Below are positions 53,601 to 63,300 of a DNA stretch of 64,000 nucleotides, piece by piece. The stretch covers positions 4,753,001-4,817,000 of the forward strand of contig NC_065577.1 in the NCBI RefSeq assembly GCF_937616625.2, written 5' to 3'. The position numbers were made by a program, and so were the translations under genes. The notes beneath the pieces were generated by a model that worked only from the letters and a program-made list of their open reading frames with translations, searched no databases and was not told the DNA's origin. The DNA comes from Mercurialis annua. Lineage: Eukaryota > Streptophyta > Magnoliopsida > Malpighiales > Euphorbiaceae. Position 1 is the first letter of the stretch. Every line of letters starts with the position of its first letter.

Positions 53601-54547
53601 ACCTATTATTCTTACAACACTTTATCTTGTGGAGCCAATGTCCGAAGAAGTTATCAATAGTGAAGAGTATGAGAAGCTTTACATGACCATAAGCATTCTT
53701 GGTCGACTCATCAATGATCGTGTAGCCACATTGGTAAAGAACTATAAATTCTTGAAAAAACATAATATTTAATTTTGTGTTAATTTTTGTTAATTTGCTC
53801 AAAATCGGATAAAATCAGTAAGATCGAGAAAATTTCTTAGCTAGATTGGGTTTTTATGGATCGCTCTCACAAGGAATTTCACTATGCTTAAGTGGTGAAG
53901 TTCACTTATTTGAGATAATCCGCTATAAATTAACTCGGTCTAGGTCAGAAGTTTTCGTAAGATCCGGGTTCTCGAGCCTGAAGGTTTAATTTGCATTCGG
54001 TTATGATCAAATTGAACTAAAAGTTTGTTTTAATCGAACAGAACTAAAATTACAATGATGTATTTTTCTTCAAACCGAAATGAATTAAACTAGTTAAATT
54101 GATTGGTTTTGTTTTAGTTGGTTCAATTTTTCGGTTTGGTTTTCAACAAACCAAAATAAGAATTTTCCTTGAATCACTCTCTTTATATTTTAAAATTATT
54201 TTTTTATATATGAAAATTACTAATTTATGGGATTAAATTTGCAGAGTGATGGTGCACAAGGAAAACTGAATATTGTGAGCTTAGAAGTAATCAATGGTAA
54301 AGGTGCCATAACTGAAGAAGAAGTTCAAGAAAAAGTAGCCAAAACAATTGACATAAATAGAAGAGAGTTGCTAAAAATGGTGTTACAAAAAGAAGGGAGC
54401 ATAGTTCCTAAAGCTTGCAAAGATTTCTTTTGGACAATGAGCAATGTTTTGCACCTTTTCTATATGGGTGATGATGGCTATTCTTCTCCAACTAAGATGA
54501 TGGGTGCTTTTAATGCAGTTATTAATCAACCAATTTTTCTTTCTTAG
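47672..54547 (+). CDS. KS: ent-Kaurene synthase-type class I diterpene synthase, 14 exons
   Basis: Exons by frame and GT-AG: 47672-47744, 47878-47924, 48865-49153, 49712-49892, 50390-50583, 50677-50797, 50924-51021, 51142-51341, 51590-51699, 51788-51886, 52068-52283, 53253-53394, 53491-53733, 54245-54547; joined length 771 aa without a stop. Seen: [12 protein letters not shown] (63-74) and QQPDGSWG of the gamma domain, no DxDD, so no class II activity; alpha-domain DDFFD (522-526); GPI (627-629), the Pro-Ile pair linked to kaurene-type outcome in the family; C-terminal ACKDFFWTM. ent-Kaurene synthase turns ent-copalyl diphosphate into ent-kaurene in plastids for gibberellins; a specialised KS-like role is possible. 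The second metal motif reads NDRVATLSD (665-673) where NDxx(S/T/G)xxxE is expected. The N-terminus before SYDTAW is short (62 residues), so the transit peptide is short or an upstream exon is missed. Confidence 0.92.
48001..48384. mobile_element. MITE family M2, copy in KS intron 2
   Basis: CCGACCTTTTATCC, TATCCTGACGTTGAAAATC and TTGTACCCTAAAGTATAAAA at left are mirrored at right (GGGGTACAATTGAAATG, TTTTCAACGTCGGGGTAGGA, GGTCGGATT). About 380 bp; lies in intron 2 of the terpene synthase. Confidence 0.75.
51915..52000. mobile_element. MITE family M1 fragment in KS intron 10
   Basis: CGAGAAATTCTTAGGCAATC and GATACATGACGTGATTGAAC are remnants of the element type at 15397. Confidence 0.45.
52351..52918. 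mobile_element. TIR element in KS intron 11 with nested MITE
   Basis: Left end GAGTGTGTGAAAATCAATCC then AAACCGAACTGAACT; right end complement GAGTGTGCATTCAGTTTGAA then CAGAACCGGTCCGAATTG. Interrupted at 52425-52716 by a family M3 MITE. Similar ends (AAGTGTGCATTTGGTTGAAA) occur near 27276 in ABCG intron 1. Confidence 0.55.
52425..52716. mobile_element. MITE family M3 (AAACGGCACCGTTTT), copy in KS intron 11
   Basis: Arms GCTTAAATGCACCAAAAATC and GATTTTTGGTGCATTTAGGT are inverted, with the centre carrying AAAACGGCACCGTTTT twice. A second copy is at 59803. Confidence 0.75.
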
Positions 54548-55204
54548 AAATCTTCAATTGCGGAAAAGCTCGATATTATTTTATTTTTAATATATTTTAC
54601 TGTCGGATGAAAATGATCGTTATTTATCCGATGGTGATAAATAGATGAAGTAATATTTATTTTGGAAAAAATAAACCCTAGAAGATAGTGATTCATTTTA
54701 TGTAATTAATTTGGTTGATCTTTCTATTTATATATTGGAGATTAAACTTGATAAGTTTTGGGGGATGGGGAGTTAACATAGTATAGATATATTTGTACTA
54801 TGACTTTGGATTTGCATCAAATTTTATATTATAACTAGGACAAAACCCTCGTTTCGCTTCAGGTTGAACCATTTTAATCGAAAAAATAACGGTTAAAGAA
54901 ATAAAAAAATTTAAAAAAATATATTTTAATATGGTAATTAAGAACCAGTAAAAATTAAAATTGCATAAGTAGAGACATAAATTTAACAGCAATAATTAAA
55001 AAAAATATTTTTTTCTCTCAGCTATAATTTTTCAGTTTATGTTCTTTTCAGACCCCAAAGAAAAACTTTTCTTTAACCAAAATGTAATCAGCATTGTCTA
55101 TCGTTAAATACACTTTTCTATCACTTTTTAATGTTAATTTTAAATAATTAATTGTAATAAATTATTCTATATTTTATTTTTAATTATCCAAATTCGAATC
55201 ATGA
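54548..55204. other. 3' flank of the terpene synthase
   Basis: The first 200 bp are the probable 3' UTR (AATAAACCC at about 54668). The rest is AT-rich, with no gene or repeat pair recognised. Confidence 0.4.
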
Positions 55205-55835
55205 ATTAGAAATAAACCTTATATTACTTAACACAAAAATCAACAAATGTTTAGGTTGAACCATAACCTAATAATTAGAACTAGTTAATAGGTGGTTGAA
55301 CCTTTACACTTATAAACTCATTTATTTTGTTTTTCTAAGCAATGTGGGATTATCTTTAACACTTCCCCTCAAGTGCAACCAGGACTGGGCATCCGGTTGT
55401 CACTTGAAATTGACTCCCCCTGAAATTGAAATTTTTTGATTTAACAAGCAGCGACAACACCGGACCGGGACGCTGGAAATGAACATCTAGATGGAACCGA
55501 CAAATTAAGAATCCGAGTTGGACCCACTGAAATTTTTGATTTAATACGCAGCGGCAAGCGGCAACACCGGACCTGGCCACTGAGACTGGACATCCAGACG
55601 AACAACCGGCAAATTAAGAACTCGGACCAGATCCGCTCTGATACCATATTAGAAATATTGGTGGGAGTAATTAATTATTAATTGGTGATAATGTGACAAT
55701 CTACCCACATGCTTATGAGAGTGTTTAGGTTCAACCATAACCTAATAACTAGAACTAGTTAATAGGTGGTGAACATTTACACTTATAAACTCATTTATAT
55801 TTGTTTTTCTAAATAATATGGGATTATCTTTAACA
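55205..55835 (-). mobile_element. TRIM-like short LTR retrotransposon, minus strand
   Basis: Two direct repeats (about 55248-55361 and 55722-55835) share GGTT(G/C)AACCATAACCTAAT, GAACTAGTTAATAGGTGGT and GGGATTATCTTTAACA. Next to the first is the complement of a polypurine tract (CTTCCCCTCAAGTG, 55362). Before the second is GCTCTGATACCA (55635-55646), the complement of the tRNA-Met primer site. That is an LTR element read on the minus strand with an internal region of about 285 bp and no coding capacity. The right LTR probably spans 55647-55835; the left one is diverged at its outer end. Confidence 0.65.
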
Positions 55836-56045
55836 AATAAACTCAGAGGTGGCGGTGGTAAAAGTTGGGATGGAATAAAAAGAGAAAAATAATGTAAAAT
55901 GTTATTTTTTTGTTATGAGAAATCTATTTTTGCTAGTTTTGGCTAATATGTGATGATTACTCTTTTTTCATAATGTAATTTGTATGTGGTATAAAAAAAT
56001 AAAAAAGGGTATAAAGGAACTGAAAAGATAATAAATATGTGGGGT

Positions 56046-57588
56046 TGATAGGAGTAGAATTACTCCTATTCTCGAAGGCTTTTTGATTAATTTTGATGTG
56101 CGTATTGTGATATTTTATGTCGTTTTGGTGTTTATTTGTATATTCGAGTGTTGTAGGTATTTGTGCGTAAAAAGGCGTATTTCAGGCTTAAATGAGTAAT
56201 TGTGGGTATTTGCATTGGATCGAGTGATATTAGAGCATGTTTGAAAGTGTTTTGGAAGAGCAAAGGCAGTCCCACGACGTGCCACTCCACTTGCACGTTG
56301 TGCAGATAAAGGAAGGAACAAAGGAATTGGCAGATTAAACGCACGACCTGGGCACGATCAGACGCACGTCACGAAAAATAGGTGCACGACGCGAAGAAGA
56401 TAGTGCACGTCGTGCAGCAGTGAAGAAGAAAAGAGGAGCTAGGCAGATTATTTGCACGATCAAGGCACCATGAAGGGCACGTCGTGCCACTTGATTCTCA
56501 CAACGTGCCAATTGGGTTGCATGACGTGCAGGGATGATTTTGCGCAGAATAAAATTACAAGTTTGCCACTGCGAGTTTTGTTTTAAAGATTAAAGTCTCG
56601 GGGGCATATTAGACACTTCAAAGAGCTACAAATCAGAATTAGACCCTAATTACATATGGGTATAAATAGTTGATGATCGCATCTTGTAAGGGGTTCGATT
56701 AGTTTTTGTTTCCTAGACATAAATCCTAATTTTTAGAATTTAGCTTTTCTATTATTCGTTCTTGAATTATTTTGCATTATTATTTCGTCAATTACTATTA
56801 GATTATTCTCAAACAAGGTACGATTGATTATTAATCAGTATTCAATATTCAGTTTAATTTCAGTATGAATTCTTCAATTATTGCTTTTAGTCTTTTTATC
56901 ATTATGTCTAGCTAAACTCTTTGTTGGGGATTATTAATCGAAATTATGTCTGTTTAACCGAATTGGATTTATGGGTTTTTGTTCTTGATATGTTTTAATT
57001 ATTTTTCTTAATGCTTAGCCTAAATTGATCACTTAGTCTATGCCATATGTTTTAGTTTTAGCTCGAGAGAGTAAAATTGCAATAGAACAATATAATTAAA
57101 AACGTAGAAGTTAATTGTGCAAGAGTGAATTAACGAGTGCGTGTTCTTAGGATTCACTTCATAATCATTTAATTAATTAATACTTAGGTTAATCATTGTG
57201 CGAGAGTGAATAATTAACTTATTGTCAGGTAGTTTTATGCTTTTGCCTGCAGTTGCTCGAGAGAGAATTTTAGGTGCTTTCGATTAGTCTGAACCATATC
57301 AGGACAATACTATCTATAACCCGAATCAAGTAACAGAATAATGAAGATTAATAATCCCTGCTTTTCTCATAATTGTTAAAATTATTTTAATTACAGCTTT
57401 AGTTTACTTCATTTACATTAGTTTAATTCTGTCTTTTAATTTACTCAAACAAACAAAATTATCTTTTCGACTATCCGAATCGAGTTTCTTAACTGGTTGT
57501 CTTTAAAGTTTTCTCTGTGGGTACGATATCTGGACTTCGCAGTCTATATTATAAGTTGGCTATGTACGCTTGCGTATGTTCACCAACA
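56046..57588 (+). repeat. Solo gypsy-type LTR (1543 bp)
   Basis: Starts TGATAGGAGTAGAATTACTC, ends TATGTTCACCAACA. The 5-bp target-site duplication GGGGT is at 56041-56045 and 57589-57593. No internal element is present, so it is a recombination-derived solo LTR. TATAAATAG lies at 56661. Upstream are about nine variants of a GCACGTCGTGC-type palindrome (for example 56404-56416, 56476-56488). CTCGAGAGAG and GTGCGAGAGTG motifs occur in the 3' half. Inserted inside the 325-bp tandem array. Confidence 0.9.
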
Positions 57589-58820
57589 GGGGTCGGCATA
57601 TTTTTCCTAGTAAGGGCAACATAATTAGTGTTTGATAGAAATGATAGATGAGGTTATAAATAGAAATAACAAAAAGACACCGAAAAACCCTTTCAATTTG
57701 CTATTAAGCACACTGAAATTAAGTTGCTATTCATTGAAATTCATAGAATTCACAAGGGTATAAGAGGAATCCAACAATTTGGATTCAACTTTATACTATA
57801 GATATATTGATATGTGATGATTATTTATTTTTTTCCATTAAGGATAATGTAATTTGTATTTGGTATGAAGAACTTGAAAAGATATAAAGGAAATGAAAAG
57901 ATAACAAATATATGGGGTTAATATATTTTTTCCAGTAAGGGCAACGAACATAATAAAAAGACACCAAAAAACACCTTAAATTTGCTATTAAGCACACAGA
58001 AATTAAGTTGCTATTCATTGAAATCCATATAATTCACAAGGGTATAAGAGGAATCCTACAATTTGGATCCAACTCTACACTATAGATATAGTGATATGTG
58101 ATGATTATTTATTTTCCATTAAAGGTAACGTATTTTGCGTTTAGTATGAAGAACTAAAAAAATATAAAGGGGATGAAAAGATAACAAATATGTAGGGTCA
58201 ACAAAAAAATTTCAGCAAGGGCAACATAATTAGTATTTGATAGAAAGGATAGATGAGGTTATAAATGGAACATAACAAAAAGACACCAAAAGACCTCTGA
58301 AATTTGCTATTAAGCACACGGAAATTAAGTTGTTATTCATTGAAATTCATAGAATTCACAAGGGTATAAGAGGAATCCAATAATTTGGATTCAACTCTAT
58401 AATATAGATAAATTTGATATGTGATGATTATTTATTTCCATTAAGGGTAACGTAACTTGTGTTTGGTATGAAGAACTAAAAAAGATATAAAGGGAATGAA
58501 AAGATAACAAATATGTCGGTTCAATATATATTTTTCAGAAAGGGCAACATAATTAGTATTTTGATAGAAAGGATAGATGAGGTTATAAATGGAACATAAT
58601 AAAAAGACACCAAAAAACTCTTTAAATCTGCTATTAAGCACACGGAAATTAAGTTGTTATTCATTGAAATTTATAGAATTCACAAGGATATAAGAGGAAA
58701 CCAACAATTTGGATATATCACTATACTATAGATATAATGATATGTGATGATTTTTCATTTTTCATTAAGGGTAACGTAATTTGTATTTGGTATGAAGAAC
58801 TAAAAAAGATATAAAGAAAA

Positions 58821-59098
58821 AGGGAAAAAGGTCATTTATGCTCTTAAGGTTTGGCTTTAGGATCAAATAAGCCCTCAACGTACAAAAAGGTTCAAATATA
58901 CCCCTAACGTCTTAGAAAATAAACAATCAGGCCCCCGATTTGGACAACCAAGCCCCTAACATTTCATTTATGCGTCAAATTTAGGGTCCTGGTTGTCAAC
59001 ATTTTAAGACGTTTGGGGCATATTTGAACCTTTCCGGACGTTGAGGGCTTAATTGATCCTGGAGATAAACCATAGGGGCATAAATGACCCTTTTTCCT
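58821..59098. mobile_element. MITE with 8-bp target-site duplication (278 bp)
   Basis: Ends AGGGAAAAAGGTCATTTATG and (complement) AGGAAAAAGGGTCATTTATG. AAAGAAAA repeats at 58813-58820 and 59099-59106. The inner arms CCCTCAACGTACAAAAAGGT and complement also pair. Inserted in one unit of the tandem array. Confidence 0.82.
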
Positions 59099-59414
59099 AA
59101 AGAAAATGACAAGATAACAAACATGTCGGGTCAATTAGTGTTTGATAGAAAAGATAGATGAGATTATAAATAGAACATAACAAAAAGACAGTAAAAAAAT
59201 CCTTTAGATTTGCTATTAAGGATACGAAAATAAAATTGTTATTCATTAAAATAAATAGAATTCACAAGGGTATAAGAGAAATCCAATAATTTGGGTTCAA
59301 CTTCATACTATAGATGTAATGATACAACACTCTTTTTTTTGAATGAAGAAAGTATGTAGTGCTACAAAAATAATAATTATTAGTTCATTATTCTAAAAGT
59401 TTATATTATTTTTT

Positions 59415-59792
59415 AGGTTTAATGTCTTAAAAAATTCTGACCTTTCATCTCATTTTCAATCCTACCCTGACGTTGTAAATTTGTCAATTTTACCCTATTT
59501 TGTATTTTTTTTCATTTCAATTGTACCCTAAAGCATAAAATTGACCTTTTTTTATTTGGCAAAAATTCTCTAAATTGACCCTTTTTGCATTAAATTAACT
59601 TTTTATATTAAATTGATCTTTTTTAGAAAAACAATTATTGAACTTTTGTCAAATAAATAAAGGTCAATTTTATGCTTCAGGGTACAATTGAAATGAAAAA
59701 AATACAAACTGGGGTAAAATCAACAATTTTTCAATGTTAGGGTAGGATTGAAAAGGGGATGAAAGATCGGGTTTTTTTAAGGCATTAAGCCT
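59415..59792. mobile_element. MITE family M2, best-kept copy (378 bp)
   Basis: AGGTTTAATGTCTTAAAAAA, TACCCTGACGTTG and TTGTACCCTAAAGCATAAAA at left are mirrored by GCTTCAGGGTACAATTGAAA, GTTAGGGTAGGATTG and TTAAGGCATTAAGCCT at right. Same family as 46460 and 48001. Confidence 0.78.
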
Positions 59793-59802
59793 ATCTTTTA
59801 TT

Positions 59803-60126
59803 TAGGCTTAAATGCATAAAACAAATCACCAATTTTTGCATGTTTTTGGTATTTGACACGAACTTTTAATTTTGGCATATAAATACACGAACTATCAATT
59901 TTTTGCATATATGACTAGGTTTCCGTTTTAGGTGAAAAACGGTGCCGTTTTAGTTATTAAACGTTGCCGTTTTAGGTCAAAAACGGTGCCTTATTAGGTA
60001 AACAACGGTGCCCGTACTATATATGCAAAACATTGATAGTTTGTGTATTTATATGCCAAAATTAAAAGTTCGTGTCAAATACCAAAAACACGTGAAAGTT
60101 GGTGATTTTTGGAGCAATTAAGCCTA
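59803..60126. mobile_element. MITE family M3, second copy (324 bp)
   Basis: TAGGCTTAAATGCATAAAAC ... CAAATCACCAATTTTTGC at left against GGTGATTTTTGGAGCAATTA, AGCCTA at right. The core has AAACGGTGCCGTTTTAG repeats. Sits 10 bp from the preceding MITE. Confidence 0.78.
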
Positions 60127-60399
60127 TTATAGGTTAAATTTAACATTTTGTATTTGAAGGGTGACGACTTAGCGCCTTCCCTTAGGAAGTGTCCAAATTG
60201 TGATTGCTGACTCAACACTCTTTGAAGGGGGGTTATCAAGTAGTGAAGTTGACGGGACATCAAAATTTGGTGATATTTTTTATTCTAACTTGATCTTTCT
60301 CAACTCTAATGCATTCTTATGCATATCTAATAAATATTTAAGCAACAACCAACGGTTTGAGATTATAGTTGTTGAAACAGTTTATGAAATGAAACAAAA
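60127..60399. other. Unassigned spacer
   Basis: No gene recognised; may be the outer part of the minus-strand copia LTR described next, whose outer end could not be found. Confidence 0.3.
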
Positions 60400-63300
60400 A
60401 TACCAAATATGTTTCTAGCTGAGTCGCAGACTAGGTCGCTCTCTTTACGACGTTTTGCGGCTCTCTGATGCAAGCAGTCGTATGTACCACGTCGTCTCCA
60501 TGATAAAACATCCAATCTCCGATGAATATTGCACTGTACTTAACGGTCTGTTACACTCGTTCAATTTTATTGCTCAAGAACTCGGTTTTTTTTGTTCGAA
60601 AAAGGTTGTATATTCCTATAATAGAAACAAATGGAGAAGACGAAGTATATATCAAAAATATAATAGAAAAACTGGTAATAAAATATAATAGTAATAAATC
60701 AAAACCGTTTTCAAAAATAAAACGTAATTAAAATGTTTCCAAATACATAAAAGGTAGGAGCAAATCAAAGGATTATGTTTTTGTTTCAAAAATAAAAATG
60801 CTACGTATAAGCTTTTAGAAATAAATAAGTGCTCGAACCAAAACAACCAAACTAGATCAAATACTAGCTGATCGACTGACCAAACAGACGGCGCGCGCAC
60901 GTGTGGTAAATCGGGAAAGATTTTACTCATTGCTCGTTCATAAAAATTCAAATGAGAGTGTCTAATATTATAAACTAACGCAATGTAAGAATCCAGTAAA
61001 ACACTGAACACTCTTATTTCTTAACAATGCACTTTAAGAATCCCCCACTATGAATTTTTAAAATAGTTTCTCGAGCAATTTATGTATCAATAAAAATATG
61101 CATAAACAAATGCATCTTTTAATTTGAACCTTTGCGTAGCATGTAAGATTTTGATTTAACAAAAAAGACTCGTAGTTTTGAATTTTGTCTCACACATCAA
61201 ATCATACACAATCTTTTCAAATATCGTATTCAAAAGTCTGTGCGTTTATGGCTCTGCACGTCTATCCCAGTTTAGTGAACGCTCTAGAAACTTTGCCTCA
61301 AATTTCATAGGAAGCGGCACCACTTCCACATTCACAAAGGTGAAGCTATAAAATGTACACATGTAGTTAAGTACTCCACTCCATATAAAGAATAGAATTC
61401 ATTAAGAGATTCAATTAAATAATCCTCTTATCATTTCAGGAATCATGATTAAATTTGCAAGTTCATACTCATATCATTCATAGCTTGTTATAACCTATTG
61501 AACCTACTTTTTGGGATCTCAAGTTAGTTAGGTTGGGTTACCACTATGAATGATTCATTCTATTGGCAATAGTCTTATTCTTTTCGAAGTTTTATGAACT
61601 TTGTCTTTAACTAATTATTTTGTTAAAGGATCTGCTAAGTTGTCATCAGTACGTACATGGTCCACTCTAACAACTCCTATTAAGATGAATTCTCTAATAG
61701 TGTTGTGCTTACGTACATGGTACTACCGCAATGGATCAACACATCTGGTATCGATCTTTCCTATAAGGGAATCTTAGATAACATGCTTCTTATCCATCTT
61801 ACTTCTTCACTAGCAGCAGTCAGTGCTATCATTTCTAACTCACTCGTAGATTAAGCCATAATCGTCTGTTTTTTTTATTTCCACGAAATAGCTCCACCAG
61901 CTATACTAAAAATAGAGCCATTTATAGCTTCGGAATCATCTGATAATGTATTCCAATCTGCATAGGTGTATCCTTCAAGGATAGCAGGATGCTTCTAATA
62001 CTATAATTCAAGTTTTATGGTTCTTTTAATGTATCTCATTCCACTTTCAATAACATGTCAATGCTCAATACTAGGTCTACTAGTAAACCTGCACAATATT
62101 CTAACGACATATGTGATAGGTGCATTTTACACCTATGTTTAGGAGTTGTTTTCACTTGCTTTTAGTATACTTTGAAGCGCTTTTTCCCCATTATGGTGTA
62201 CTTATTATGTGTATTAGTGTTTCAAGTAAAATGAAGCAATGTGAAGTGTTTTGGGCTTAAAGAAGGAAGAAATCAAGTATCGGAATAGGAGCGAGTTGAA
62301 AGAGTAAAGAAGCGAGCGAGAATTGGGCATTTAAAGGAAGGGCTCGATCGAGCCCTTCACTTATGAAGGAAGGCTCGATCGAGCCCTATGAAGAAATGTG
62401 TCCAGAGAATTCTTGAAGGCTAAGGCTCGATCGAGCCCTCACTCTTAAGTGGATGGCTCGATCGAGCCCTTAAGAAAGAAGCTCAGAATTTGAATTTCGA
62501 GATAAGACAAAACTCAAGGGCTCAATTTCTATTTTAGGCCCAACACTCCTTAGAAGGGTGTCCTTTGTTTACCTCGTTTGTAATCCATATAAATAGCACC
62601 TTATCTTTTTTAGGGTATAGACAAGTGGTAGACATTTTTAATTGTTCTCTAGTTTTTACCTCTTTTAGATTAGCTACCATCTTCTTGGAGATTCCTCCAT
62701 TGTTGGAGCTTGATTGAAAGTTTTATTTGCTTTGTGAGAACAAGATCTTCATTTTTATTACAAGCTACTTATTGTGAATCTTCATTATCTTTATGGTTGT
62801 TTGTTCTACTTATTTAATTAAGGTAATTCTTCTTACTTTAATGTTCTACTTTTCTTGTTCCTCAATTACTTGTGTTAATTTAAATATGAGTGGCTAAATC
62901 CCTTGTTAGGGGGTTAGTATGATGACTTAGGGTTTGATTGATTGGTTGGTTCTTAGTGTTGTATGCTTATGTTTCTCTCCTATTACTTATTGCTTGATTA
63001 AGCTTAGCTACCTTAATCTTGTTTATAGTTTGATTGATACACCGAGAGGTGGTTGATTAGATCGACTTATAGTATTGAAAACCTAGATTTTAGAGCACCA
63101 CGAGAGTGGGCTTGAACCTAGGTGGCCTTAGAGTAGATTGATTAATCGTTTGATAATGATTTAGTTTTGCCTTGTAACACGAGAGTGAGCTTGGTGTTGA
63201 TTGAATGATTAGATAGCGGTTTTGGCATTCCTTGAGGCTCGAGAGAGCGGGAATGACGCTTTAGGCCTCGCTTGATCCTTAGGAGCTTCCACTTTGACCA

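Larger units (their letters stand above)
55945..59335. repeat. Tandem array of about 325-bp units, twice interrupted
   Basis: Marker strings recur in order: GTGATGATTATTTATTT, GAAGAACTAAAAAAGATATA, AAAAGATAACAAATATGT, CAAAAAGACACCAAAA and AATTCACAAGGGTATAAGAG. Anchor AACAAATATGT-type sites lie near 56033, 57905, 58187, 58509 and 59117. After removing the solo LTR and the MITE the spacings are about 324, 282, 322 and 330 bp; the 282-bp unit lacks a 40-bp piece. Open frames seen on the minus strand repeat with the unit and are not genes. Confidence 0.82.

Noticed and set aside
25063..54547. Terpene biosynthetic gene cluster (ABCG exporter plus diterpene synthase)
   Set aside because: The two genes are 15 kb apart, separated by F-box genes and transposons, with no copalyl diphosphate synthase, P450 or other pathway gene between them; nothing links them beyond proximity.
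57590..59335. Regular repeats considered as a CRISPR-like array
   Set aside because: Units are about 325 bp and repeat throughout without spacers, in a plant genome; this is an ordinary tandem repeat.
60652..61011. 119-aa ORF on the minus strand
   Set aside because: It lies in the presumed LTR of the decayed copia element, has no recognisable domain, and codon content looks like AT-rich non-coding DNA.
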